Positions 1 through 9,090 of a stretch of 64,000 bases of DNA are shown here, piece by piece. The first letter of the stretch is position 1. The number at the start of each line of letters is the position of its first letter. The translations under genes were made by a program, and so were the position numbers. Under the pieces are notes generated by a model that searched no databases, had not been told where the DNA came from, and was given only the letters and a program-made list of their open reading frames with translations. The DNA is taken from positions 18,772-82,771 of the forward strand of contig JADKFE010000036.1 of NCBI GenBank assembly GCA_016717595.1, given 5' to 3'. This DNA is from Deltaproteobacteria bacterium (GTDB lineage: Bacteria; Myxococcota_A; UBA796; CAJQPC01).

Positions 1-662
1 GCCGCCCGGGCGAGGCTCAAGAGTCGCCCGGTGTCTTTGAGATCGGTGACGTCTACGATGAGGCCCAACAGTGAGCTGGGTTGCCCGTGGGCGTCGAGGT
101 GGAACCTCCGCCCGCACCTCCCGCCAGCGCAGCTCCCGGTCGATTTGATCACCCGGCACTGCACGCGGTAAGGTTGGCGCTCAATAAAGCCCCGCTCGAT
201 GGCGCGCCAAGAGCGCTCACGGTCCTCCGGGATGACCACGGCGAGACCGTCACGCATGAGGTTGAGCACCTCAACGGCGCCCTCGACACGCAAGACCTCA
301 CGGTCAAAGTCTCGCATCGAGAACACACCGGCGGCGTAGTCGTAGCCGAACCACGAGTGGTCGAGGCCAAGGGTAAAGTAGGCGTGGGCTCGGGCCCGGC
401 TGTCTTGGGTCTCGGCAGGGGGCTGGAGGAAGACGAGGCGCTCACCGTCCCCGAGCGCGTGGACGGACGCGTGGGGGTGCTGCAGGAGCCGCGGCTGCAG
501 GGGCTCGCTGCCCTCCAGGGGGGCGCCCTCACGGTCGAGGCGCACCCACGGGGTCCAGGGCGCGTGCTGGAGCCGGTGAATGAGCGCCCGTTGAGCGTCA
601 ACCTCTCGCTCTAGCCACAGGCCATCTGGAGGTTTGGCGGGGACGGCTCTTGAGAACTGCAT
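1..662 (-). CDS. PAS-domain sensory protein (3' end outside window, two compensating indels)
   Basis: Signal-sensing protein, probably the N-terminal part of a histidine kinase or diguanylate cyclase; the output domain lies beyond the left edge. The start is ATG at 662, seven bases after AGGAGA. About 100 residues with no recognised domain are followed by a PAS/PAC unit ending in the typical G-x-x-x-D-V-T-D-L-K-D strand near base 40. The middle of the PAC motif reads as nonsense in the main frame (bases about 103-137), whereas the neighbouring frame restores the expected G-E-L-R-W-R-E-V-R-A. One missing base in the C run at 135-137 and one extra A near 103-104 would explain this. A possible -10 (TAGAAT, minus strand) sits at 689-694, without a clear -35. 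Bases 663-835 hold nothing else I can support. Confidence 0.7.
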   Translation of the reverse strand, partial: MQFSRAVPAKPPDGLWLEREVDAQRALIHRLQHAPWTPWVRLDREGAPLEGSEPLQPRLLQHPHASVHALGDGERLVFLQPPAETQDSRARAHAYFTLGLDHSWFGYDYAAGVFSMRDFDREVLRVEGAVEVLNLMRDGLAVVIPEDRERSWRAIERGFIERQPYRVQCRVIKSTGSCAGGRCGRRFHLDAHGQPSSLLGLIVDVTDLKDTGRLLSLARA

Positions 663-835
663 GCGGGTCTCCTCATCTCTCTTAAGGCATTCTAGCAGCC
701 CAAAGGATGAAGAAGACGACAATACTCACCTTGTTGATCTACGAAGCAACAGGTGTTGCCCGCGCCCGTCGGGCCATCTGCGAGATCACCAAGCTGGGCG
801 ATCACCGACCGACGGGCCAAGCCCACGACCGCCGC

Positions 836-1864
836 TCAGCTCGGCGGGGTGAGGGGCCGCGCGCAGCGAAAGCCCAGGCCGTTGCTCGACGCCCAATCGG
901 GCTCGACATACCGCGTGAAGACCTGGATGGCGGCGTACCCCGTCGCGAAGTTTCCGCCTCGGCTCACCCGCGCGAGGCTAGGCTGATCCGCGGGATAGCC
1001 ATCCCATCCTTGGTCGGGGCCGTCGGGGTCGACGTTGGTGGAGGTCTCGTAGTATTGGGGCTGATACCAGTCCGCGACCCACTCGGCGACGTTGCCCGCC
1101 ATGTCCAACACACCGAACGGTGAGGCGCCGTCGGGGTAACTTCCGACCGCGACGGTGTCGTTCACGCAGGGCTCAACGGTGTTCGCGCCTTCCCCTTCCC
1201 AGGTGGGCCGAACGTTCGCTTGTGAACAGTCGGGCACCTCGTCTCCCCAAGGAAAGCTGCGCTGATCGGTGTCGCCCCGCGCGGCCTTCTCCCACTGCGC
1301 CTCGGTGGGCAAGGTCTTGCCGTTGTCTGCGCAGTAGGTCAGCGCGCTCCAATAATACACCTCGACGACGGGGTGATCATCGTAGCCGTCTAACACATTG
1401 AACGATCCATCCTCGGCGCGTTCGATACGCTCTGGGACGTGGTCATCAATGTCATCGAAGTCGTAGATCGTCTGACCGTCATCGGTGACGTTGTCGAAGC
1501 CCCGGGCGGCGCGCTCCTCCAAGAGCGTGACGAGCTGCCGGTTGGTGACCTCAAACCGGTCAACGCAGTAGGGGCTGAGCTCGATCTCACGCGCGGGCTG
1601 GGTGTCGGCGTTCTCTCCGCCGCCGCGCCAGAACGTGCCGGGGCGCACATACCGCTCGGTCTCTGGCGTCACCGAGGCCTCGCTGTCGTCACAGTCGGCG
1701 AGGGTTGGGTCATCCGTCGTCCACCAGGCGGGGAAGCCGTCGCCGTCTTCATCGACGACGGCCACGGGCCCAGAGTCCCCGGAGGGGGAGTCATCGGGGG
1801 GCGCCGTCTCGTTCGGGGACACATCGGGTTTACAGGCCATCATGGCCAACACCCACGGAATCAT
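836..1864 (-). CDS. Formylglycine-generating-enzyme-like (SUMF1/FGE fold) lipoprotein
   Basis: The protein has 342 residues. A very short signal peptide ends in a lipobox with Cys at residue 11, so it is probably an outer-membrane or periplasmic lipoprotein. A D-E-D-G-D-G-F motif near residues 38-44 and an acidic linker precede an FGE-sulfatase domain (about 70-340). That domain shows LPTEAQWEKAARG (185-197), MAGNVAEWVADW (255-266), SRGGNF (301-306) and GFRCAR (331-336). The paired catalytic cysteines of true sulfatase-activating enzymes are not evident, so it is more likely a structural, ligand-binding or other C-type-lectin-fold family member than a formylglycine synthase. Such lipoproteins are common in Myxococcota. 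It lies 30 bases downstream of the sigma-factor gene on the same strand. Confidence 0.8.
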   Translation of the reverse strand: MIPWVLAMMACKPDVSPNETAPPDDSPSGDSGPVAVVDEDGDGFPAWWTTDDPTLADCDDSEASVTPETERYVRPGTFWRGGGENADTQPAREIELSPYCVDRFEVTNRQLVTLLEERAARGFDNVTDDGQTIYDFDDIDDHVPERIERAEDGSFNVLDGYDDHPVVEVYYWSALTYCADNGKTLPTEAQWEKAARGDTDQRSFPWGDEVPDCSQANVRPTWEGEGANTVEPCVNDTVAVGSYPDGASPFGVLDMAGNVAEWVADWYQPQYYETSTNVDPDGPDQGWDGYPADQPSLARVSRGGNFATGYAAIQVFTRYVEPDWASSNGLGFRCARPLTPPS

Positions 1865-1894
1865 CTTGACTCCTGGCGGTCGTCCCCGCGTGGC

Positions 1895-2917
1895 TCAGAG
1901 GGTGATGTCAGCGACCGGGGCGACGCCCTCACGAATTCGTGCGTGCTCCCGCAGGCGCAAGAGCGCCTCACGCTCGATCTGGCGCACACGCTCTCGGGAG
2001 AGGCTCATGCCGCGGCCCACCTCGGAGAGTGTGCGGAACTCGCTGTCTTCTAAGCCGTAGCGCCGGGCCAAGACGTAGCGGTGGCGCTCGCTGAGCACCT
2101 CCTCAAAGGCCACCTGCATCCGGCGGATCTCTTGATCGCGGATCGCGGCGTCTTCAGGCACATCGACGCTGTCGTCCTCTAAGAACTGCTCCAGCGTACG
2201 AGAGCGTGGACCCTCGTCGACGGGCTGATCGAGGGAGACCGTGCCGCCTTGGGACAGCAAAAACTCAGCGCGCTCGACGTCGAGGCCGACCTCATTCGCG
2301 AGGTCGGAGACGCTGTAGTCTGCGCCTAAGGACTCAAACCGCTTGATGGCTTTGCGCAGGTTGCGGGTCTGTTCGACCGCGCAGCCCGGCAGGCGCACGG
2401 GGCGGCCGGTGTGGTCGATGGCGCGGGTCATCTGGGCGCGCACCCACCAGCGGGCGTAGGTGGAGAAGCGGATGTCGCGGTCGGGGTCGAACCGTTTGGC
2501 GGCGCGAAGCAGGCCGATGTAGCCCTCTTGAATGAGGTCGGCCTCGTCCAAGAACGGCCCCGCGAGCTTGCGGGCCTCGCCGTGGGCGATGCGGCGACCG
2601 GACATCGCGAGGCGCCAACGAAGGGCCTCGGCCTCGGCCCAGGCCTGCTTGGCCTCGGCGGAGGCGGCGCGCAGCGGCGGCTCGACGCGGGAGGTCTCCC
2701 AGGCGACCTCGACGGCGCGCTCGAGACGGTCCACCTTCGCGGCGCGGGTGCGCTCCGCACGTTTGGAGGTGCGGGAGAGGATGGCCTCAGCGCACGGGAT
2801 GCCCTTGAGCGCGAGACGAGCGCGGTCCTCGGCGGCGTGAATCTGACGGGCGAGCGTCTTCTCTTGTTTCGCGGTGAGGCGCTCGCTGTGGTTCTTGCCA
2901 GAAGAGAAGGAGTTGAT
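1895..2917 (-). CDS. RNA polymerase sigma factor, sigma-70 family (group 2/RpoH-like)
   Basis: Directs RNA polymerase to promoters. Region 1.2-like sequence (LTAKQEKTLARQI) is followed by region 2 (DEADLIQEGYIGLLRAA, then RFSTYARWWVRAQM), region 3, and region 4 with the HTH SLSRERVRQIEREAL near the C-terminus. The first ordinary start codon in frame is GTG at 2734, but the frame upstream of it clearly encodes the conserved region 1.2. The stretch back to an in-frame TAA near 3060 contains no ATG, GTG or TTG. A perfect AAGGAGG lies five bases before an ATC at 2917-2915, which I take as the start (340 residues). If ATC is not used, a substitution error or CTG initiation further upstream are the alternatives. 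The gene is not next to an anti-sigma factor. Bases 2930-3119 hold no other feature I can support. Confidence 0.85.
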   Translation of the reverse strand: MNSFSSGKNHSERLTAKQEKTLARQIHAAEDRARLALKGIPCAEAILSRTSKRAERTRAAKVDRLERAVEVAWETSRVEPPLRAASAEAKQAWAEAEALRWRLAMSGRRIAHGEARKLAGPFLDEADLIQEGYIGLLRAAKRFDPDRDIRFSTYARWWVRAQMTRAIDHTGRPVRLPGCAVEQTRNLRKAIKRFESLGADYSVSDLANEVGLDVERAEFLLSQGGTVSLDQPVDEGPRSRTLEQFLEDDSVDVPEDAAIRDQEIRRMQVAFEEVLSERHRYVLARRYGLEDSEFRTLSEVGRGMSLSRERVRQIEREALLRLREHARIREGVAPVADITL

Positions 2918-2929
2918 AGATGCCTCCTT
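2915..2929 (-). promoter_or_regulatory. Strong Shine-Dalgarno before an ATC initiation codon
   Basis: Minus-strand AAGGAGG (2929-2923), a five-base spacer and ATC (2917-2915) form a textbook initiation site except for the codon. The frame is that of the downstream sigma factor, and the next canonical start is 61 codons later, inside conserved sequence. AUU starts are known for infC and pcnB, where they make translation sensitive to initiation factors; a similar control here is inference. Confidence 0.5.
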
Positions 2930-3119
2930 GGCCGGGTAGCCCGCCAGCGTGGCGAGGAGCGGGGCGAGAAAGTCTTCGAGAGCCAGAGTGAATGAAGACT
3001 TCAGAAGTCGATACGATGAACCATGAGACCTTGTTTCGTCCCCCCCTTGATTCGTTCTTTACAAAATGGTTTCGACCGCCGCGCCCGAGGGGCTTGAGCG
3101 CGGGGTTCTGGGGCAAGGA

Positions 3120-4859
3120 TCAAGGCTTCCGGCGGCGCATCGCCAAGGCGAGAAAGCCCGTGAAGAGGAGCAAACGACCACCAGGGAAGCGCAGGCGCGG
3201 TGACGACACGCAGGACGAGTCCTCGCACCCGGCGTCGCCGCCGCAGCCCGTGGAGTCGTCGCAGCCGATGATCGAGCCCAAGTCGCCGCCGCCGTCTCCG
3301 CCGCAGCCCAAGGCGTCACAGCCGCTGATCTCAAGGGGCGTCACGGCCTCGGTGGACAGCGTCGCGTAGGCCGCCACCCACTGGCCGTCTTCGCTGGCCT
3401 GCCAGTCGGCGGCGCCGAGCCCGATGCCTTGCCAAGAGGGCAGGGCGACGGTGGGCAGGAGGTCCGCGGGCAGCACCGAGCCGATGACCGTGGGCAAGAA
3501 GTCGGCCACGCCGGCCGCGTAGCCGGGGCCGATGAGCTCGGTCCAGGTCTCGGAGAAGGCCAGGGCTTGTTCGTCGATGACCAGCTCCGGGACGAGCGCG
3601 CTGTCGGTGATCGGCAAGGCCACGCCGATCGAGCCGTCGAGGCCGACCTCACAGATACGCGCCATGCGGTGATCAAGATCTGCGGCGGCGCCGATGCCTA
3701 AGCCCGCCACGTCGAGGTAGAGCGGCATCTCGCCGTCGAAGTGGGAGGTGGGCGGCAGGCGAGGGTCGATCTTGAGCCCGGCGGGCACGTCGTCGGGGAA
3801 GAGCGCCTGGAAGTCATCGCCGAAGAGCTGGCCCAAGAGGCTCGTGCCGAGGCTGGCCCCGGCGAGCTCGTTCACCTCAACACACAAGGCGCCGCCCGCC
3901 CAGACGCTCCACAGGAGGGCGTCGGTGAAGTCTTTGGAGAGCAGGATCGCCGCGTCGTGCTCGATGGCGCCGTCCCACGAGCGGTCGCCGACGCTGGGCC
4001 AGCCGCCCATCGTCACCTCAGGGCCGTCACCGGCCTCGACACACTCGCTGATGGCGCTGGGGGCGATCTCGGCGCCTAAGCCCAAGAACATGCCGCCCGA
4101 TGTTAGCTCTAAGGCCGAGGGGAAGAGCGCGAGATCGACGCTGGCGTCACCCAAGGCCAACGACGTGCTGAGGTTCAGCGAGGCCAGGGCGTCCTCTAAG
4201 GGCTCCTCAAGGCTGGGGCCGAGGTCGGAGAGGGTGGGGCCCAAGAACTCCCAGATGAGGTTGTTGATGAACTCGGGGTCGTTCTCAAGCTGCCAGGCGA
4301 TGACGTCGCTCATGCCACACTTCGTGGACTCGATGAGCGGGTTGTCGATGGGGCTGAGCGTGAGCTCGGGCTCATCCACCGTGACCTCAATCACCCCAGC
4401 GTCGTTGAGCGCCATGCCCAGGCCGATGTGGAGGTCGATGAGGATGGGGTCGTCCGCGGGGATGTCGAGGTCGCAGGTCTCGTTGAAGGTGAGGAACGAG
4501 CACTTGCCCGTCACCCGCACCTTCTCCGCCGTCGCGCTGGCCTCTAGGCCCAGGTACACGTCCAAGCGGCCATCGGAGGGGATGATCTCGCTGCGGGCGA
4601 CGTTGAGGAAGAGCTCTAGGTTGGTGACCGTGTAGCTGAGCTTCTGGGTGCTGGAGTCATCGCAGGAGAACTCGCCCTCGACGAGGTCCTCGAGCACGCT
4701 CTCGGGCACGAGCTGCCCCACGGCGCCGCCGAGATTGGAGAAGCCCGCGGCCGTGATCTGCACGGCGGCGGCTTGGGGGAGCGGGTCACCCGCGGTGAGG
4801 GTGCCAGCGGCGGCGAGGGGCAGAAACGACAGCGAGAGTAGGGTCATGCGCCCCAGCAT
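3120..4859 (-). CDS. Secreted protein with Cys/Gly-rich stalk and C-terminal sorting-like tail
   Basis: I do not recognise a characterised family. A signal peptide (start ATG at 4859 or, more likely, 4847) leads into about 500 residues of alternating hydrophobic beta-rich sequence, with paired cysteines early on (F-S-C-D-D, K-C-S-F, T-C-D-L). It ends with a Cys/Gly/Asp-rich segment (C-x-x-L-G-C-G-G-D repeated to S-S-C), a hydrophobic helix and RRRKP. That ending resembles the C-terminal anchors or sorting signals seen in Myxococcota surface proteins, though it is not a canonical MYXO-CTERM. The long amphipathic beta pattern loosely recalls BPI/LBP-type lipid-binding proteins, which is only an inference. 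The gene stands alone between the sigma factor and the M16 operon. Confidence 0.65.
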   Translation of the reverse strand: MLGRMTLLSLSFLPLAAAGTLTAGDPLPQAAAVQITAAGFSNLGGAVGQLVPESVLEDLVEGEFSCDDSSTQKLSYTVTNLELFLNVARSEIIPSDGRLDVYLGLEASATAEKVRVTGKCSFLTFNETCDLDIPADDPILIDLHIGLGMALNDAGVIEVTVDEPELTLSPIDNPLIESTKCGMSDVIAWQLENDPEFINNLIWEFLGPTLSDLGPSLEEPLEDALASLNLSTSLALGDASVDLALFPSALELTSGGMFLGLGAEIAPSAISECVEAGDGPEVTMGGWPSVGDRSWDGAIEHDAAILLSKDFTDALLWSVWAGGALCVEVNELAGASLGTSLLGQLFGDDFQALFPDDVPAGLKIDPRLPPTSHFDGEMPLYLDVAGLGIGAAADLDHRMARICEVGLDGSIGVALPITDSALVPELVIDEQALAFSETWTELIGPGYAAGVADFLPTVIGSVLPADLLPTVALPSWQGIGLGAADWQASEDGQWVAAYATLSTEAVTPLEISGCDALGCGGDGGGDLGSIIGCDDSTGCGGDAGCEDSSCVSSPRLRFPGGRLLLFTGFLALAMRRRKP

Positions 4860-4913
4860 AGCCGAGGACGCACCCTCTCGCTCATCTTCTTCAGTTGGCC
4901 GACGACGCGCCGT

Positions 4914-6272
4914 TTAGGGCTCGGGCTCGACGGTGACCATCGAGAACGCGGCGGGGTCGTAGTGGGCCTTGATGAAGGTGTTGATCTCCTCCGTGCTCAA
5001 GGCCGAGGCGCGTTTTGTGGCCTCGACGAAGAAGCCCGGCGGCAGGCCCAGGGTCAGCTCGGTGAGCGTCGTCGAGAGCAGGTTGGAGGGCGACTGCTGG
5101 TCAAAGAGCTCCGAGCCCTGGAGATACCCGATGGCCTCGATCCGCTCCTGCTCGGTGACGCCGCCCTCATGGAAGGTGGTCAGCACCGCCCGCAGCTTGG
5201 CCTCCGTGGTGGCCTTGTTCTCGACCCGGGTGAAGGTGGAGAGCGAGTACACGCTCGCCGTCGCCCCGCCGCCGCCCCGGGTGTAGGCGCCGTACGTCTC
5301 GCCGCCTTCATGGCGCAGAGAGACGTAGAGCCGCGAGAAGAAGTGCCCGCCGAGCACATGGTTCGCCACCAAAAACGCGGGGTAGTTTGGATCCTCCAGA
5401 GTGATCCCGTCGCGCATCAACGCGAAGTAGATCTGGGTGAGGTTGTCCATGGGCTCGATGAGGCTCGCCGGGCGGTCGGCGCGCAGGGGGAGGTAGGCCG
5501 GGGCGAGGTCCGCCGGGGTGACGGTGTTCACCGGGGGCAGGAGCGTCGCGGCGATGGCCTCGGCCTCGGCGCGGGTGAGATCCCCAGCGAAGCCGACGCG
5601 GCGTCCGGGCAGGCGCAGCGCGGCGTCTCGGGCGGCGGCGAGGGCCTTCGGGTCGCGCAGCACCTTCTCCGGCTCCACATACGACTGCAGGCGCGGGTCG
5701 CCCTCGGTGTAGAGGAGCTGGGCGGTGGTCTGGGAGAGGCGCCAGTCGGGGTCGGTCTGGCTGCCCTCCCAGCCGATCTTGCGGCCTTGATCCGTACGTT
5801 TGAGCTCGGCTTTGTCGTAGCTCGTGTTCTTGAGCACGTCCTGAACCAAGGCCACCGACGCCTCTAGGTCACGCTTGAGGGCGACGAGCTCTAAGGTGCA
5901 GGTGCGGGCCTCGCAGTACACGCTCAGATCCGCGGCCAAGGCGTCCGCCCGGGCGCGCAGGGCGCCGTCTGCGTCGTACATCTGGAGCTCCCAGGCCTCG
6001 ACGCCGTGCTGGGCGTTGAGCCAAGGGGAGTAGGTGCCCACGGGGATCTCCACGACGAGCACGACCTCGGGCACGCGGTGGTCCTCGACGAGCACGGCCT
6101 CGGTGCCTTCAGACACGGTCCAGATCGCCGGGACGGCCTTGGGCTTGGGCGCGACCTCCTCGGCGGCCGGGGGCGGAGCCTGGTCGTCATAGGCGGGGAT
6201 GCGGGTGTCTTGGGCGGAGGCGACGCCGCTCAGCGAGAAGAGCAGGCCAAACGACAGAGACATGGGGCTCAC
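4914..6272 (-). CDS. M16 family peptidase homologue, inactive partner subunit
   Basis: A 452-residue secreted protein; the signal peptide probably ends at the Ala near residue 20 (V-A-S-A-Q). It has the two-lobed M16 (insulinase/processing peptidase) layout, with the C-terminal M16 motif GGHFFSRLY...LRHEGGETYGAY. The zinc motif HxxEH is degenerate: H89-G-V-E92-A-W, with the second His replaced by Ala, so it should be catalytically dead. In two-subunit M16 enzymes an inactive chain pairs with an active one. The four-base overlap with the upstream active gene (6269-6272) supports that arrangement. Confidence 0.85.
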   Translation of the reverse strand: MSPMSLSFGLLFSLSGVASAQDTRIPAYDDQAPPPAAEEVAPKPKAVPAIWTVSEGTEAVLVEDHRVPEVVLVVEIPVGTYSPWLNAQHGVEAWELQMYDADGALRARADALAADLSVYCEARTCTLELVALKRDLEASVALVQDVLKNTSYDKAELKRTDQGRKIGWEGSQTDPDWRLSQTTAQLLYTEGDPRLQSYVEPEKVLRDPKALAAARDAALRLPGRRVGFAGDLTRAEAEAIAATLLPPVNTVTPADLAPAYLPLRADRPASLIEPMDNLTQIYFALMRDGITLEDPNYPAFLVANHVLGGHFFSRLYVSLRHEGGETYGAYTRGGGGATASVYSLSTFTRVENKATTEAKLRAVLTTFHEGGVTEQERIEAIGYLQGSELFDQQSPSNLLSTTLTELTLGLPPGFFVEATKRASALSTEEINTFIKAHYDPAAFSMVTVEPEP

Positions 6273-7618
6273 TGGACCTCCTCAGCCTTGGGCTCACCCT
6301 TCTTCACGAAGATCTCGACGGGCTCGGCCTGGACGACGTACTTCAGCCACGCCGCCTGAACCTGCTCCAAGGTCACCTCATCAATCGCCGCGCTGGCGCC
6401 GCCCATGGCGAAGGTCTCGTCACCTTGCCAGGCGTAGGCTTGGCCCAAGGCGTCGGCCTGGGACTCGGCGTAGTACCGGCGCTCTAAGCTCTGCCGCAAC
6501 AGCCGACGTTTGGCCGTGTCGAGCTTGGCCTGGGTCATCCACCCGGCCTCTTCAGTGAGGGTGTCGCGGGTCTGGTGCAGGAGCTTGAACGCCCGGCGCT
6601 CGCTGCGGAAGGGCAGGTTGATCGAGGCGAAGGCGAGCACCGAGCCCGAGCGTAGCGTCTCGGCGACGGTCATGGCCTCGATGGCTTTGCTGCGCTCGGT
6701 GACGAGCTCCTCGCGGAAGGCGTCGAGCTCTCCGCCGGCGAGCATCTCGGTCATCACCTTAAACGCCCAATAGTCGGGGTCCCGCATCGTGGGGCCGATG
6801 TACATCAGGGCCGCGACCTTGATCGGCGGGATGTCCTCTTGCAAGAGCACCCGCGAGGGGAAGTCGTGGCTGGCGAGGTCGGGGATGGTCGGCGGCACGA
6901 GGCGCTCGCCGCCCAAGGGCCCGAACAGCTCTTGCACCCGGGCCATGGTCGCCGGGCCGTCTACGGGGCCCGCGATGACGAGGTGCATGTTCGCCGGGTG
7001 GTAGTAGCCGTTGTAAAACTTCTGGACCAAGGCCAGATCCGCGGCGGCGAGGTCCTCTTTGGTGCCCGCGGGCAGATGGCCGTAGGGGTGATCGCCGAAG
7101 ATCGCGTGAAAGGCCGGGTCGAGCAGGCGGCTCACCGGGTCGTTCTCTGTGCGCAGGCGCAGCTCCTCGGTGACGATCTTCTTCTCGTTCTCGAGGTTCT
7201 CGGCGTCGAGGATGAGGTTTCGCATGCGGTCGGCCTCAAACACGAGCACCTGGTCGTGCCAGGCTGGGCCGATGGTCGAGATGTACACCGTGTTGTCGAA
7301 GGCGGTGTAGGCGTTCTCCGAGCCGCCGTTCATCGTGTGGTGCCGGGAGTAGGCCTCTTTGTCGTTGTTCGTCGTCTTGCCGAACATGAGGTGCTCAAAG
7401 AGGTGCGCGAACCCCGCCTCGGAGTCGGTCTCATGGGCCGAGCCGACCTGCACCCACATCTGGGTGGCGACGACCGGCAGGGAGGGATCGGAGAGCACGG
7501 TGACGTGCAGGCCGTTGGGCAGGGTCTCGGAGAGCAGCGTCGGCTCGGGGCTCGGCGCGGGCTCTTCAGCGTGCGCTGGGGACCAGGCGAACGCCAGCGG
7601 CAGGAGACAGGAGATCAT
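6269..7618 (-). CDS. M16 family zinc peptidase, active subunit (secreted)
   Basis: A periplasmic zinc protease of the pitrilysin/processing-peptidase type. I chose ATG at 7618 because it begins a clear signal peptide (MISCLLPLAFAWSPAHA) and follows GGAGCC; a longer frame to 7699 exists but adds Pro/Arg-rich sequence. The catalytic HxxEH is H72-L-F-E-H76, and the third zinc ligand is E151 or E152 in E-K-K-I-V-T-E-E, the expected distance away. The gene overlaps its inactive partner by four bases and follows the radical SAM gene on the same strand, so all may form one transcript. Its substrate is unknown. Confidence 0.9.
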   Translation of the reverse strand: MISCLLPLAFAWSPAHAEEPAPSPEPTLLSETLPNGLHVTVLSDPSLPVVATQMWVQVGSAHETDSEAGFAHLFEHLMFGKTTNNDKEAYSRHHTMNGGSENAYTAFDNTVYISTIGPAWHDQVLVFEADRMRNLILDAENLENEKKIVTEELRLRTENDPVSRLLDPAFHAIFGDHPYGHLPAGTKEDLAAADLALVQKFYNGYYHPANMHLVIAGPVDGPATMARVQELFGPLGGERLVPPTIPDLASHDFPSRVLLQEDIPPIKVAALMYIGPTMRDPDYWAFKVMTEMLAGGELDAFREELVTERSKAIEAMTVAETLRSGSVLAFASINLPFRSERRAFKLLHQTRDTLTEEAGWMTQAKLDTAKRRLLRQSLERRYYAESQADALGQAYAWQGDETFAMGGASAAIDEVTLEQVQAAWLKYVVQAEPVEIFVKKGEPKAEEVQ

Positions 7619-7695
7619 CAAGGCTCCGGGGTCGGGAGAGCGACGAAGGTAACGCGGGGTGCGCGGGATCGGCGGGGTTGTCAACGGGCCGGGCG

Positions 7696-9090
7696 TCATC
7701 GGCGGGCGAAGGCGCTCATCAGCCCCGTGGCGCCCAAGGCCAAGGTGTAGCGGGCCTCACGGAGGAGCTGCCCACGCTCGGCGCTGCGCCGAAGCTGGCG
7801 CAAGACGTAGCTCGGTCGCCCATAAAAGGTGCGGTAGGCCTCTCGTGCGCTCGCCTCAAGCTCGGGCCAGGTGAAGTCGGGGTGCTCATAGAGGCCGTTG
7901 TCGGGGCGGTGGATCGAGAAGTCGTAGTTTGCGTCCCGAATGTACGGCGCCCACTCCCGATAGAGCGGCGTGCCCGGCAGCGGCATCGTGATCGAGAACT
8001 TGGCGAAGTCGAGGTCCAAAGACGCCGCCAGCTCTGCGGTCTCGCGGATGGTGTCCCGGCGCTCGCCGGGCAGGCCCACCATGAAGTAGCCGAGGATGGT
8101 GAAGCCGTATTTGCGCGCCCAGGCCACGGCCCGGCGGGCTTGGCGCACCGTCGCCCCCTTCTTGATGCGCTTGAGCACCTCGTCCGAGCCCGACTCAAAG
8201 CCGAACGCGAGCAGGTAGCAGCCCGCGCGACGGGCCACCCGGAAGAACTCCTCGTTCACGTTGGCCACGCGGATGCCGTTGGTCAGCGTCCAGGGCATCC
8301 GCACGTCGCGCCGGATGAGCTCCTCACAGGTGGCGATGGCCTGAGAGGTGATCGTCGTGAAGCTGTCGTCTACGAGGTTAAACGCCCGGAAACCTGCGGC
8401 GCGGGCGTGCTCGACCTCGTCCACAAACCGCTCGGGGGCCTTGGCCCGCCAGGCGTCGCCGAACACGCCTTTGGTGCAGTACACGCAGCGCGCCCGGCAG
8501 CCCCGGGAGAACTCCAGATCCGCCACGGGGGCGGTGTGGGCCACGAGGCTCGTCTGGCGGTAACGGCGAAGGTCAAACTGATCCCAGGCGCCCATGGCCA
8601 AGGAGTTGACGTCGGTGATGAGCGCCCGGGAGGGCGTCTCGCCGCCGGCCCAGGTGAGGCCGCCGATCTCGGCGAAGGGTCTGCCGTCGGCCAGCTCAAC
8701 GAGGGTTTGATCGCCTTCGCCGCGCACGGCCACGTCAAAGGGCGCCAGCGTCACGCAGTCCAGGGGCCGGGTGGAGGGGTGAACGCCCCCGGCGACGAGC
8801 AGGGCGCTGGGGCAGGCCCGGCGGGCGGCCTGGGCGATGGCCTTGGCCCGGGGGAAGAGCGGCGTACGAAAGGTGACGCCGATGAGGTCCGGGCGGGCCT
8901 CGGCGATGCGGCGCTCTAGCTCGGGGATCGCCCCGGCCTCCTCATCCCAGACGATCACCGTGTGCCCGGCCCGGCGTAGGGCCCCGGCGAGCAAGGCGAG
9001 GTTCAGCGGCGGGCTCAGCGTGATCGCCGCGCGAACCTTGGCGTCGCGGTAGTAGTCCCCCATCGTGGGGTTGATGAGCAGGACCTTCAT
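7696..9090 (-). CDS. B12-binding-domain radical SAM protein
   Basis: A 464-residue enzyme of the cobalamin-binding radical SAM class. An N-terminal Rossmann-like B12 domain begins MKVLLINP and includes AGGVHPS near residue 97. The radical SAM barrel carries the 4Fe-4S motif C-R-A-R-C-V-Y-C (in SRGCRARCVYC, about 196-206) and the downstream GFESGSDEVL and MVGLPGE motifs. Members methylate or rearrange unactivated carbons; the substrate here cannot be told. The start ATG at 9090 overlaps the stop of the epimerase gene by four bases (ATGA), so translation is probably coupled. With the epimerase it may belong to glycan or secondary-metabolite modification (inference). Confidence 0.88.
   Translation of the reverse strand: MKVLLINPTMGDYYRDAKVRAAITLSPPLNLALLAGALRRAGHTVIVWDEEAGAIPELERRIAEARPDLIGVTFRTPLFPRAKAIAQAARRACPSALLVAGGVHPSTRPLDCVTLAPFDVAVRGEGDQTLVELADGRPFAEIGGLTWAGGETPSRALITDVNSLAMGAWDQFDLRRYRQTSLVAHTAPVADLEFSRGCRARCVYCTKGVFGDAWRAKAPERFVDEVEHARAAGFRAFNLVDDSFTTITSQAIATCEELIRRDVRMPWTLTNGIRVANVNEEFFRVARRAGCYLLAFGFESGSDEVLKRIKKGATVRQARRAVAWARKYGFTILGYFMVGLPGERRDTIRETAELAASLDLDFAKFSITMPLPGTPLYREWAPYIRDANYDFSIHRPDNGLYEHPDFTWPELEASAREAYRTFYGRPSYVLRQLRRSAERGQLLREARYTLALGATGLMSAFARR

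Noticed and set aside
663..835. Short plus-strand open frames in the gap near 0.7 kb
   Set aside because: No ribosome site, shadow composition and overlap with the minus-strand lipoprotein gene.
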